From Vulcanisaeta distributa JCM 11213 (GTDB lineage: Archaea; Thermoproteota; Thermoprotei; Thermoproteales; Thermocladiaceae), in contig BBCS01000016.1 in NCBI GenBank assembly GCA_001316125.1, positions 1-30,611 of the forward strand: 30,611 bases of DNA, written 5' to 3'. Both the position numbers and the translations under genes were made by a program. Below, in pieces: positions 19,750 through 27,815 of this stretch. Numbering within the stretch: the first letter of the stretch is position 1; every line of letters starts with the position of its first letter. Under the pieces are notes generated by a model. That model worked only from the letters and a program-made list of their open reading frames with translations. It was not told the origin of the DNA and made no database searches.

Positions 19750-20763
19750 TGACGCTCGTGTTAGGCATCGAATCCACGGCACACACCTTCGGCGTTGGGA
19801 TAGCCAGTGAGGATGGAATACTAGTGAACATTAACGACACGTACACACCACCACAGGGCGTGGGCATACACCCAAGGGTTGCCGCAGACCACCATGTGGC
19901 GGTAGGTCCGAGAATGCTTAACGAGGCCCTAAGGAGGTTGGGAATAGGCATTAGGGACATAGACGCCGTGGCCTTCTCCATGGGCCCAGGCCTTGGCCCA
20001 GCCTGAGGGTCGGCGCCACCCTGGCGAGGGCAATAGCCATTAAGTTCGGTAAGCCCCTAGTGCCTGTGCACCACGGTGTGGCGCATGTCGAGGTTGCTAG
20101 GTGGTCCGTAAGGTTCAGGGACCCGTTGGTCCTACTCGTGTCTGGAGGCCACACGATGGTCATAGCCCACTCAGGGAGGTCCTACGGGGGGGTCTTCGGC
20201 GAGACCATAGACATGGCCGTCGGCAATGCCCTAGACTACTTCGCAAGGAGTGTTGGGTTGCCAAACCCAGGCGTGCCGCACCTGGAGGAGTGCGCGGAGA
20301 AGGGTAGTAGGTACATACCACTGCCGTACACAGTGAAGGGGGGGCAGGACGTATCCTTCTCCGGATTGGTAGAAGAGGCCCTAAGACTCGTTAAAAAGGG
20401 CATTGCGTTACCCGACGTATGCCTAAGCCTTGTCGAAACAGCATACTCAATGCTCGGCGAGGTAGTCGAGAGGGGGCTCGCACTGACCGGGAAGAAGGAA
20501 CTACTGCTGGCTGGCGGCGTGGCGAGGAGTAGGAGGCTCAGGTCAATAATGGAGTGGATAGCCAATGAATTCAACGCCAAACTGGGCATAGTACCACCAG
20601 AGTACGCGGGGGGGACAACGGAGGAATGATAGCACTAACAGGACTACTAACCTACAAGAGCGGAATCACCATAGACCCAACCGAGGCAGTAACAAAACAA
20701 AGATGGAGACTAGACGAGGTAGAGACACCCTGGTTCGGCAAAGAACCCTGGTTCAGTAAATAA
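19749..20763 (+). CDS. kae1: Kae1, tRNA threonylcarbamoyladenosine synthase subunit, frameshifted
   Basis: Catalytic subunit of the KEOPS complex, which transfers a threonylcarbamoyl group to A37 of ANN-decoding tRNAs. Motifs: LGIESTAHTFGVGI, FSMGPGLGPALRVG after repair, the metal-binding VHHGVAHVEVAR (His-x3-His), LLVSGGHTMV, GNALDYFAR, KGQDVSFSGL and, after repair, the terminal EYAGDNGGMIALTG whose aspartate binds metal. No Bud32 kinase domain is fused. Breaks: near 20004 (CCC read as CC) and G7 run 20608-20614 (five needed; as written the protein stops short of the aspartate-asparagine-glycine). G7 runs at 20186 and 20338 add glycines. About 335 residues, normal. Ends at TAA 20761. Confidence 0.94.
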
Positions 20764-20828
20764 CTACAATGCGTAATAAGATGATAGTAACCGTATAAGT
20801 TTTGTAGATAAAAACAAAAAGAATTGAA

Positions 20829-20837
20829 TTTTTTTTT
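20829..20837 (+). terminator. Oligo-T terminator after kae1
   Basis: A run of nine T on the plus strand, 66 bases after the kae1 stop and the longest T run in the window. Archaeal polymerase terminates at such tracts without a hairpin. The pilin gene ends on the other strand at 20866. Confidence 0.55.
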
Positions 20838-20865
20838 AACGAAACGATTTAAGGCATTAGTCACA

Positions 20866-21381
20866 TTATGAGCTTGCTGTCACTGTGAATGGGTATGTCT
20901 GTCCGCTGACGGTTGTTAAGTAGCCGCTGTACTGAATGCCTACCGCGGCTGTCTGGCTACCGATGCATGATGCTGAGGTTCCACTTGGCACTATTATTCC
21001 GCCGCTGCCACTGACACCTGAAACTCCTGAGAATGCGCCGTTAGTTATTTGTAATGTTATTTGTAATTGCCCTCCCTGTGTCCCAGCAGGCACCTGCACT
21101 AGTTGACTAAAGACGCATGACAAGCTACCTAGCGTGAAGCCATTAATACTAATGCCGCTGCTTGATGGGTTACTAATTAGCAGCGTCAACGTGGCAGAAC
21201 TGCCGGAACTAACACCAGTCAAACCAACAGCCTGCACCTGAAGTGTTGCTGTTTTGCTTGCTGAGCCTGCTAAGCCGAAGACCCATATTGCGACTGCCAC
21301 TGCCAGTGCTATTGCCACGGCTATGAGTATTATTGTTGCTACTACGTTAGATATACCCTTTCTATTCATTTTGGTTGTCAT
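20866..21381 (-). CDS. Archaeal type IV pilin-like protein with class III signal peptide
   Basis: About 171 residues. The N-terminus NRKGISNVVATIILIAVAIA is a class III signal peptide: a short basic leader, cleavage expected after the glycine, then a long hydrophobic helix that forms the filament core or membrane anchor. The rest is a Ser/Thr/Gly-rich beta domain with two cysteines (SCVF and SCIG) about 45 residues apart that could form a disulfide. It would be processed by a PibD-type peptidase and assembled or displayed at the cell surface. ATG 21369 (MNRKG) is an alternative start. CTTAATAAGT (21405-21414) is a TATA-like box about 28 bases upstream. No assembly ATPase or platform gene is in the window. 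Confidence 0.85.
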   Translation of the reverse strand: MTTKMNRKGISNVVATIILIAVAIALAVAVAIWVFGLAGSASKTATLQVQAVGLTGVSSGSSATLTLLISNPSSSGISINGFTLGSLSCVFSQLVQVPAGTQGGQLQITLQITNGAFSGVSGVSGSGGIIVPSGTSASCIGSQTAAVGIQYSGYLTTVSGQTYPFTVTASS

Positions 21382-21404
21382 ACGGCATAGTCTTCTTTCA
21401 ACTA

Positions 21405-21414
21405 CTTAATAAGT
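21405..21414 (-). promoter_or_regulatory. TATA-like box of the pilin gene
   Basis: ACTTATTAAG on the minus strand, centred about 28 bases before ATG 21381, matching leaderless spacing. GTAGAAAGAG lies about 50 bases further upstream (21456-21465 on the plus strand as CTCTTTCTAC). Confidence 0.5.
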
Positions 21415-21588
21415 ACTCACAGGCGTAGAACTTAGTACTTTCTATTCCAGAAAAACTCTTTCTACAACCGTAGAGGCATGAACGGCATGATTAATTAATT
21501 GTGGGTTTCACGGAGGTACTCCTTCTTTGTATTAGTGAATGTACTGCTTTTGTTTCAGTTCCTTTCTCCGCTTAATTCAGTTTCTTAA

Positions 21589-21950
21589 CTAATATTTAAG
21601 GGCATTAATTAATAATTGGTTCATTGCGAGTATTGTGTTGTTTATGCCGTAGAATCCCATTGAAGCGGCTATGTTACCAGCCACGGCTATGAACTTCATG
21701 GTTATGAAAACAGCCATGAACCACCTGAGCATTGGGAATCGCAGCATTGCAAGGTATATGCCCGTGATCACCACCTCATAAGTTATGAAGCCAGTGTGGC
21801 CGCCAGGTAATTGTTGAGGTGCATGACACTTGCGTAGTAGTTAAGTTCCTGGAGCCTGAGTAGGGAGAAGGCGAGGTAACTTGTTGCGAGGTCAAGCGCG
21901 TTGGCTAGTGTGGCCACTAGGAGTAGCTCTACCTGCCTATCAATATTCAT
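21589..21950 (-). CDS. Small multi-pass membrane protein, frameshifted
   Basis: About 120 residues with roughly four hydrophobic helices (VELLLVATLANALDLATSYL, VITGIYLAML, WFMAVFITMKFIAVAGN) and no recognised family. Reading from ATG 21950 one base is missing near 21796 (GGG read as GG), after which LGFITYEVVITGIYLAML joins the second segment; each half alone is too short to make sense. GTAGAAAGAG (21960-21969, minus sense) lies just upstream of the start and is also found in the pilin promoter region. The 207-base gap to the pilin gene shows nothing else that I can name. Confidence 0.6.
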
Positions 21951-22140
21951 TGCCGTATTCTCTTTCTACGCGTGAAATATAAAAGACTTGTTGAGAAGTT
22001 ATGAGTAATTATGTTGTTAACTCTTTGTAGAATTGTTGAGAAGAGATAGAAATCATGGAATAGAAAAGAAAAATACATGCAAACCACTTGGAAACGCACT
22101 CAATACTTAAATCCCTGGCTAATCCATGGACTTGCTAAGT

Positions 22141-23186
22141 ATGAAGGCCGTGGGTTTTGAGGTGCATGGTGAGCCAAGCGTGCTTAAGGTCATGGAACTC
22201 CCAGACCTTAGGCCAGGCCCTGGTGAGGTTGTTATTAGGGTTTTGGCAACCTCGTTAAATAGGATTGATACTATAGTGCGTAGGGGCTACCCAGGAATAC
22301 CCGTTAAGCTTCCTCACGTGCCCGGCGCTGACATAGTTGGTTACATAGAGTCTGCCGGGCCCGGCACGGACCTCGGTGATCTCAGGGTTGGCGATTTAGT
22401 CCTGGTCAGTAATGTGTGGGGTTGTGGATCGTGCAGGTTCTGTAGGGCTGACATGGAGGATCACTGCCCCTCGTGGACCATGCCTGGCTTTCATGTTTGG
22501 GGGGGTGGGTACGGCGAGTTGGTTAGGGTCCCCCCCGTTAAAGCCCTTGTCAAGGCGCCTAGGGAGTTGAGCATTAATGAATTGGCCGTATTACCGCTGG
22601 CCTATAGCGTTTCCTGGAAGGCCCTTAGGGTCGCCAATGTTGGCCCAGGGGGGGATTGGGGGGGTTTGGTTCTTGGTGGGTCTGGCGGCATTGGCACTGC
22701 ATTAACAATATTGGCTAAGGCGTTGGGTGCCAGGGTAATCGCCGTAACCACTAGACCCAGTCTTTTGAAGTCCCTTGGTGCCGACGTGGTTGTTGGTTAT
22801 GATAGGGAGGAGCTGATGAGGCTTGTCAATGAGAATACTGATGCGGCGTCGACGTGGCCATAGATAGTATTGGCGATACACTGCCCATGGCCCTTGAAGC
22901 CATTAGGCCTGGGGGGGGTACCGTGGTCGCGTTTGGAGTCCTTGGGAAGTCACCAATTGTCCAGGTCGACATTAGGAGGTTTTATCTGAGGCATACGAGG
23001 TTAATCGGTATTCATAATGCGTCTAAGGCGTACCTTAGGGAGGTAATTGACTTCATGGTTAGTAAGGGCATTAAGCCATTCATAAGTAGGGTGGCCACTG
23101 TTAAGGAGGCGCCGACCCTCCATGAATTGATGGAGAGCAGGGGGGGTGTGGTTGGTAAGGTGATGATGCTTCATGAGTGGGACTAG
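22141..23186 (+). CDS. Zinc-type alcohol dehydrogenase (MDR), frameshifted
   Basis: Medium-chain dehydrogenase/reductase of about 345 residues. It starts MKAVGFEVHGEP at ATG 22141; ATG 22126 is also possible, but TACTTAAAT near 22108 fits the later start better. Motifs: LPHVPGADIVG, the structural zinc cysteines in WGCGSCRFCRADMEDHC (Cys-x2-Cys-x2-Cys-x7-Cys), and the Rossmann loop GGSGGIGTALTILAKALGA. The catalytic-zinc cysteine/histidine pair is not as clear, because the region around residue 40 reads SLNRIDTIVRRG, which is closer to quinone-oxidoreductase-like members. One break near 22850 (GGCC read as GGC) separates DAA from VDVAIDSIG. Several G7/G8 runs add glycines (VWGGGYG, PGGGTVV). 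Substrate unknown. Confidence 0.88.
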
Positions 23187-23805
23187 GGCTAGGGACGTGG
23201 CCTACATAGCGCTACCCCCTGGTTCTGTGGCCGCTTTCTTTCGATGTGTTTAGTAGGTACTTTGTCTATGGCATGGCATTATCAACGTTACTGCTTGGTT
23301 CATTGTCACTGGCTTGGTTTAGGGATAGCTTCGGTGGTTTAGGATCAACGCCGTGGTGGTGATAGTACTTGGCCTTATTATGTCCGGCGTCCTCTACATG
23401 GTCTTTATTGGTGGTTATGCGTTGCTTAAATACATGGGGGGGCTTGCGGGTTATGTGGTCATCGTTTATGAAATGGTTAGGGGGGGCATGGTCAATGCCT
23501 ATGCCTTATCCATTGCCCTGGTGATCATTGGATTCATGGAGGAGGTTTACTGGAGGGGGGGCGGTCTTCAGGAATTGGCGAGGGGGGGGTTAGGCAGTAT
23601 CTTTAATAGGGAGCCCTGGATAGCGTTAATGATTTACTACACGCTCGTTCACATATCCACGTTGAATCCAGCCCTAGTCGCCGGGGCCTTCGCCATTGGG
23701 TTTGTTGATGGTGTACTTGCGGATAAGGCTGGCCTCACGGCCTCAATAATAACCCACGTAGTGTGGCTAGAGTTAATGATGGTGCTCCTCCCGCTAGTTT
23801 CGTAG
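23173..23805 (+). CDS. CPBP-family intramembrane metalloprotease, frameshifted
   Basis: CAAX/CPBP-type membrane protease of about 205 residues. The ATG at 23173 overlaps the end of the dehydrogenase gene in another frame, so the two are coupled. Motifs: EEVYWRG (Glu-Glu-x3-Arg, the catalytic glutamates) in GFMEEVYWRGG, then YYTLVHIST with a metal-ligand histidine, then a final helix block with ITHVVWLELM and its histidine. Breaks: C5 run near 23214 (four needed, giving LPLVLWPLSFDVF) and near 23340 (AA read as A, giving GGLRINAVVVIV). G7/G8 runs at 23436, 23480, 23555 and 23582 add glycines. In archaea this family may process peptides or prenylated proteins; which, here, is not visible. Confidence 0.8.
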
Positions 23806-23887
23806 CGATGCTTGGCTCGTGCCATGGTTATTTTACTTAATATAGAAAATAATGCTTTTAAATGATTGATAATTGAATTGAATATTA

Positions 23888-24771
23888 ATGAATAAGGGTG
23901 ATATCCTCGGACTTATTAGGCATGGAGCCTATTAATGACGCTAGCAGTCTCCCTAGTCGGTATTGGCTATGTCTACCACCTTGGGCTTTACTACGGTTTG
24001 AGAATTGTGTACTCAGTAATGGCTGTGGCGGGCGCCTTACTTCTTCATGCCAGTGTTAATGTGCTTAATGACTACTACGACTTCATACACGGTGTTGACA
24101 GCCCAAACTCACCCACGGCTGTCTATAGGCGTCAACCGCTGGTCATGGGTACGGTGAGCCCATCATTCGTTAGGAACCTGGGATTCTCATTAATTATTGC
24201 GGGGGGGGCCTCAATCGGCGTGTATCTAACGGTGATGGAGGGTTACCTAATACTAGCGCTTGGGTTACTTGGTGTATTCCTACTCTACGCCTACACAGGC
24301 CCACCCTTCACACTTAAGTACAGGGGGCTTGGTGAGTTATCGGTTGCATTGACCTGGGCCCATTACTTGTCAGCGGCTTCTTTGTGGCTGCATCCGGCGG
24401 CTCACTACCACTAAGCGTGCTTCTTATCTCATTACCGCCATTCCTCATAATGTTCTCGATAATATACGCAAACAACTATAGGGATAGGGAATACGATGCC
24501 AAGGCCGGAATTAGGACTTTGGCCATGTTAACGGCTAAGTACGGCTACCAAATATACATAGCTCATTAATTATGGCCTACATATCAACACGACATTGATA
24601 ATCACCGGCATACTACCATACACCGCACTGGCCACGCTACCCACGGCAGCCCTAATACCAAGACTGGCGAGGGCCTTCAGGAACAATGCACATGATATAG
24701 ACGCAAGGACGGGACTACTATACACAATATACTGCCTAATATACGGCGCAGCCTTAATAATACCAACGTGA
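23888..24771 (+). CDS. UbiA-family prenyltransferase, frameshifted
   Basis: Membrane prenyltransferase of about 294 residues with many hydrophobic helices. The first aspartate motif is NDYYDFIHGVDSPNSP and the second NNYRDREYDAKAGIRTLA, both in the usual positions for magnesium-pyrophosphate binding. The pattern is nearest to MenA-like enzymes that prenylate a naphthoate for menaquinone, though lipid or heme prenylation is also possible. Breaks: near 23932 (one base missing before MTLAVSLVG), near 24360 (C4 read as C3, giving APLLVSGFFVAASG), near 24568 and near 24593. The stop is TGA 24771. It starts with ATG 23888 just after an A/T-rich stretch. The dehydrogenase and protease genes upstream may be in the same operon, 82 bases away. 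Confidence 0.85.
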
Positions 24772-24822
24772 GTTACGAACCAACAATAAAAACTTAATAT
24801 ATGCCTTAAATAATTAATAACC

Positions 24823-24900
<78 letters not shown>

Positions 24901-24985
24901 ATCTTCGCGACCTTAAGAACCTCGGTCGTTTTAAGGTAAATAAAGCTTAAAAACTGGGGGGGTGAGCACGTCATTAACGGCCAAA

Positions 24986-25115
24986 CCGAGGTAACCCGGC
25001 CATAGGCAGGGTGGCACCACCCGGACTCACCAGAACCCGGAAGTGAAACGCCCTGCCGCGTTCGGGAGTACTGCGGTCCGCGAGGCCGCGGGAAACCGGC
25101 GTGCCGGGACCTCGG
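24986..25115 (+). rRNA. rrf: 5S ribosomal RNA
   Basis: Recognised by the conserved CCATAGG after helix I, ACCCGGACTCACCAGAACCC (helix III and loop C region), CCGGAAGTGAAAC, GAGTACTGC and the CGGGAAACCGG end. Helix I is long: CCGAGGT and CCCGG on the 5-prime side pair with CCGGG and ACCTCGG on the 3-prime side, with a two-base AA bulge. The ends are taken from this pairing and may be off by a few bases. It stands alone, away from 16S and 23S genes, as in many Crenarchaeota. G7 runs flank it (24956-24962 and 25114-25120). Confidence 0.88.
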
Positions 25116-25238
25116 GGGGGCTATAACGTAATCCTTAACCACAGATTTAAACCGATGAAGTACTTATTCAACGCTTAAAGTCACGTAAGGACATGGTCAA
25201 TTTTAATTGATGATTAACAGTTAGGTAATTAATGGTAA

Positions 25239-25676
25239 TTACCAGGTCATTTTAGCGTGATTGTTCATTACCATTTGTGGTAATGCCGCGAATTCGCCAA
25301 TCATTATTATCATCGGCATTGCAGCTATGATTCTCAGGACAAGACTCAGTACTGGGTATTCAGTAAATGCCGTCAGTAGTATGGTAACTGCGTAGTTAAT
25401 TACGTAGGGCATTAGTAAAAGTCTCTCGATTCTAGTGATACCAAGGATATTAACACCAGTCAATGCTCTGTGGACCTTAGCGTACAGAAAGGCCCAGGGA
25501 CCACGCCTAACGAGTAACGTATAAGCAAGTATAAGCCATGCAGCAATGCTTAAGCCTATGGTGATTAACGAATCATTGAATAGTAGTATTAATTGAAAGA
25601 CCAATGAGTATATCGCCGTCATTACCACGAAAACTAGGTTTGCAAAAATCACGCCTTCCTCAATCTCCTCATTCAT
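25239..25676 (-). CDS. Small membrane protein, 145 aa
   Basis: Intact frame with four clear hydrophobic helices (FANLVFVVMTAIYSLVFQLI, LITIGLSIAAWLILAYTLLV, VINYAVTILLTAF, VLSLVLRIIAAMPMIIMIG) separated by short basic or polar loops (KVHRALTG). Family not recognised. It starts at ATG 25676 and sits between 5S rRNA and tRNA-His on the other strand. No neighbour on its strand close enough to suggest an operon. Confidence 0.72.
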   Translation of the reverse strand: MNEEIEEGVIFANLVFVVMTAIYSLVFQLILLFNDSLITIGLSIAAWLILAYTLLVRRGPWAFLYAKVHRALTGVNILGITRIERLLLMPYVINYAVTILLTAFTEYPVLSLVLRIIAAMPMIIMIGEFAALPQMVMNNHAKMTW

Positions 25677-25868
25677 ACCGCAAACGATGAGGGGGGGCTG
25701 GGTATTTAAACCATTCTACAAAAGCAAAATGGGAAAGCTGCCAGTAAATGAAAGATAAGTTGAATGTGAAATTCTACATAAGAAGGAAATAGAAAGTGAA
25801 TAGCGCGCCCAATAGATACGGAGTAACAGGGACAAAAACTTAAAAGCATGGATGATAAGAGTACCATT

Positions 25869-25948
25869 GCCGGGGGGTGGTGCAGCCTGGAAAGCATGCG
25901 GGCCTGTGGAGCCCGTGAACCCGGGTTCAAATCCCGGCCCCCCCGGCC
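25869..25948 (+). tRNA. tRNA-His (anticodon GTG) with expanded G/C tracts
   Basis: D arm (GTGC...GCAT), anticodon loop CTGTGGA (GTG), and T arm CCGGG-TTCAAAT-CCCGG are all normal. The acceptor is not: 5-prime reads GCCGGGGGG before the TG at positions 8-9, where GCCGGGG is expected, and 3-prime reads CCCCCCCGGC where CCCCGGC is expected. That is two extra G and three extra C. This matches the homopolymer expansion seen in coding genes and is best taken as a sequence error; the true gene is an ordinary tRNA-His. ACTTAAAAG about 27 bases upstream is the TATA box. Confidence 0.88.
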
Positions 25949-25965
25949 CCCCAATGGTCTTTGTT

Positions 25966-26121
25966 TTATTTTGGCCCGTGGGCTTTGAATAAGGTATTTT
26001 TCAGGGTATCAATTGGTTCACCGTACCTTAGCCTTTTCTCGCCTTTGATCCCCCCCACCACAGCGGTTCTTAATGATTTGATTGTCTCAAGAGCCATGGA
26101 GATATGCGTGGGATTAATCAT
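25966..26121 (-). CDS. Very small hypothetical protein, about 51 aa
   Basis: Open frame from ATG 26121 (or ATG 26097) to TAA 25966, with coding-like, balanced composition (ALETIKSLRTAV, then GEKRLRYGEPIDTLKNTLFK). The C7 run 26050-26056 falls in frame and adds one glycine, the same signature as in known genes here, which supports coding. No family recognised; the length and basic/acidic helix pattern suit a small DNA-binding or antitoxin-like protein, but that is a guess. It ends 19 bases from the tRNA-His gene on the other strand. Confidence 0.4.
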   Translation of the reverse strand: MINPTHISMALETIKSLRTAVVGGIKGEKRLRYGEPIDTLKNTLFKAHGPK

Positions 26122-26210
26122 AACGAGGTTAATAAGTCACTATCGACCCGGTGCTGAATTGGGTTAAGCACTTGATTGAAATTAAATGAACCTTCAAAGG
26201 CGTATAAGCT

Positions 26211-26390
26211 ATGTACGAAATACGACCAATCCATAGTCAGTACACACATCATCGCAGGAAGAAAAGCTTACTTAAGGCAATTCCCCCACAACTAACAACT
26301 AACTCAGCAAACCACCAAAGACGTCCCACAAACTACAACACTAAGAAAACACGTCACACGCACACGAACAATAAGCTAAAACAAAAGTAA
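26211..26390 (+). other. A/C-rich stretch with a possible 59-aa basic ORF
   Basis: The 350-base gap 26122-26473 has no convincing gene. Within it 26230-26400 is strikingly A/C-rich on the plus strand and almost lacks T. ATG 26211 opens a 59-codon frame to TAA 26388 encoding a highly basic, Asn/Thr/Lys/Arg-rich protein (start MYEIRPIHSQYTHHRRKKSL). An ATTAAATG stretch lies about 28 bases before it, but a T-poor strand lacks stop codons by chance. It could be a small basic protein, a structured or unstructured RNA, or nothing. I rate coding as unlikely. Confidence 0.2.
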
Positions 26391-26473
26391 GGAGCAAAAT
26401 TCTCCTTGGCTCAATAATTCGCAATTAGTAAATGAGATAAAAATTAAAACTTCTTTGGGATTGGAATTATGTT

Positions 26474-26752
26474 ATGTCACTGTCTTTACAGGGCATTGCA
26501 TTTGGGACCAGTGGTTCTGCTTCGAACCTTGGCTTTACTTATCATGATGCAATAATTATAGAACCCGAAAATTATGAAGTGAAGGTGAAGAATACCTTAT
26601 TGCTCACTTATGACCCGAGTATTGCCAATGATAGTGAGATTAAAATTAAGGAACTTAGGGATGGTGTATTTTATGTAATAAGCATAAATGATGAGATACA
26701 CTTAGTTAGGAAAAATGGTTTAAACATTGAATTCTACACGGCTTATGCTTGA
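26474..26752 (+). CDS. Hypothetical protein, 92 aa, first of a three-gene cluster
   Basis: Intact frame, family not recognised. The protein is mostly beta-type and acidic (IIIEPENYEVKVKNTLLLTY, ELRDGVFYVISINDE), with no cysteine or membrane segment. Codon use is more A/T-rich than upstream genes. Its TGA at 26750 lies next to an ATG at 26745 in another frame, and 28 bases before ATG 26780, so it is likely co-transcribed with the next two genes. The upstream A/T-rich region near 26440-26455 (AAAATTAAAAC) can hold a TATA box. Confidence 0.6.
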   Translation: MSLSLQGIAFGTSGSASNLGFTYHDAIIIEPENYEVKVKNTLLLTYDPSIANDSEIKIKELRDGVFYVISINDEIHLVRKNGLNIEFYTAYA

Positions 26753-26779
26753 GAAACGGTACACTAGTGCTGGTTTTAA

Positions 26780-26985
26780 ATGCCGTCGGAAGAGAATGAA
26801 GAGGTTGAGTTAGAAATCCAATTATTAAGGATATTTGCCCTCAAATTTAAGATTAAACGAGTTATCCCAATTATTTCGTTAAAGCCCTGTACATACATCG
26901 AGACGGGGGGGATTATGCGGAAATACCGATACCATTACAATGGCAACACATTAAAGAGGTTATAAAGTTGGTGATTATTAAATGA
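26780..26985 (+). CDS. Hypothetical protein, frameshifted, second of the cluster
   Basis: About 68 residues from ATG 26780 (an earlier start at ATG 26745 would need a base change near 26778). It begins acidic (MPSEENEEVELEIQLLRIFA) and continues with a basic strand-like KFKIKRVIPIISLKPC. One base is missing near 26918 (GG read as G); the repaired frame reads AEIPIPLQWQHIKEVIKLVI and ends in TGA 26985, which overlaps the ATG of the next gene (ATGA). That overlap is the best evidence that the repair is right. The family is not recognised. Confidence 0.5.
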
Positions 26986-27425
26986 GATTCAGAACATTAC
27001 TGGCAAAGCCGGGACATATAATACTGGCTAATGGTTGTGAGACAGAAATAAATATTTTTATATTTGACGTCGTCATGGGCCCGCCCGTCGGTGGTACCCA
27101 GACTTTAATATCTTAACTAATGGCTTTCTTTCAAAGCTTCAATGCCCGCAGGAGGTCATTAATGAGATTAGTAAATGGCAGGTTCTTATGGGAGGCATAA
27201 CTGAGTTAGGACCCTGGGATTTAGTACCTATAAGGAGTGCTGATACCGCTGAGTTAATCGTGGAGATATATAAATGATTTAAAGCTTCAGGTTAAGGTCA
27301 CTGCAACACCATACTTAGCTACAATATTAAGGGGGGGTTATAAAACTCCTGATAATCAACCCATAATTTATGTTAAGTGGCTATATTCATACCAATTAAT
27401 GAGAATGGAGAGAATTCATGCCTAA
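26982..27425 (+). CDS. Hypothetical protein, frameshifted, third of the cluster
   Basis: About 147 residues after repairing two sites: near 27080 (G4 read as G3, giving DVVMGPARRWYPDFNILTNG) and near 27275 (one A too many, giving EIYNDLKLQVKVTATPYLAT). The frame then runs to TAA 27425. Each of the three segments is stop-free for longer than chance in A/T-rich DNA and reads like protein (CPQEVINEISKWQVLMGG, ELGPWDLVPIRSADTAEL, PIIYVKWLYSYQLMRMERI). I do not recognise the family. G7 at 27331 adds one glycine. Confidence 0.5.
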
Positions 27426-27550
27426 ATCGATACTTACTTCATCATTAATTTATCATAGTCTATGGATTCATTAATCTATTGCTCGTAATAAGTACATTAC
27501 GCATGAATTAATCACGTACTACTTTTCGTGAGTGTTTTGTGGAGATTAAC

Positions 27551-27560
27551 CTTTAAAATA
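27551..27560 (+). promoter_or_regulatory. TATA box of the Lsm gene
   Basis: CTTTAAAATA centred about 25 bases before ATG 27581, with purines upstream (AGATTAAC) that could be the BRE. The spacing predicts a leaderless mRNA. Confidence 0.6.
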
Positions 27561-27580
27561 TTGTTTTTGGGTTAGTCTCA

Positions 27581-27815
27581 ATGCCTCGCTGTATGGAGAT
27601 TGTTAATGAGGAGCTGCAGAAGAGTTTGAATAAGGTGATTCTAGTGAAGCTTAGGAACGGTACTGAGATTAGGGGCGTCCTCGTTGGTTATGATCAGCAC
27701 CTTAACCTGCTGCTTACGAATACGGAGGAGGTCAATCCGAAGGGCGGTGTTAAGGGTGGTTTGATGATTATTAGGGGGCGACACGGTGCTATTCATTAGC
27801 CCGGCTACGTCATGA
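27581..27815 (+). CDS. Sm/Lsm-like RNA-binding protein, frameshifted at the end
   Basis: Archaeal Lsm protein of about 77 residues that forms a ring and binds U-rich RNA. The Sm1 motif is VKLRNGTEIRGVLVGYDQHL with NLLL, and Sm2 is MIIRG followed, after repair, by DTVLFISP. As written, a G5 run near 27774-27778 (four needed) shifts the end to RHGAIH and stops at 27799. Four G restores the conserved Sm2 motif and a stop at 27815. It may work in RNA processing or sRNA metabolism. The stop codons of this gene and of the convergent mannosidase gene share the palindrome TCATGA. Confidence 0.92.

Noticed and set aside
25201..25225. C/D box RNA
   Set aside because: TTGATGA resembles a C box but the purine at its first position and a matching D box (CTGA) are missing.
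27430..27580. Additional gene between the three-gene cluster and Lsm
   Set aside because: The stretch is A/T-rich with stops in all frames; only the Lsm promoter is evident.
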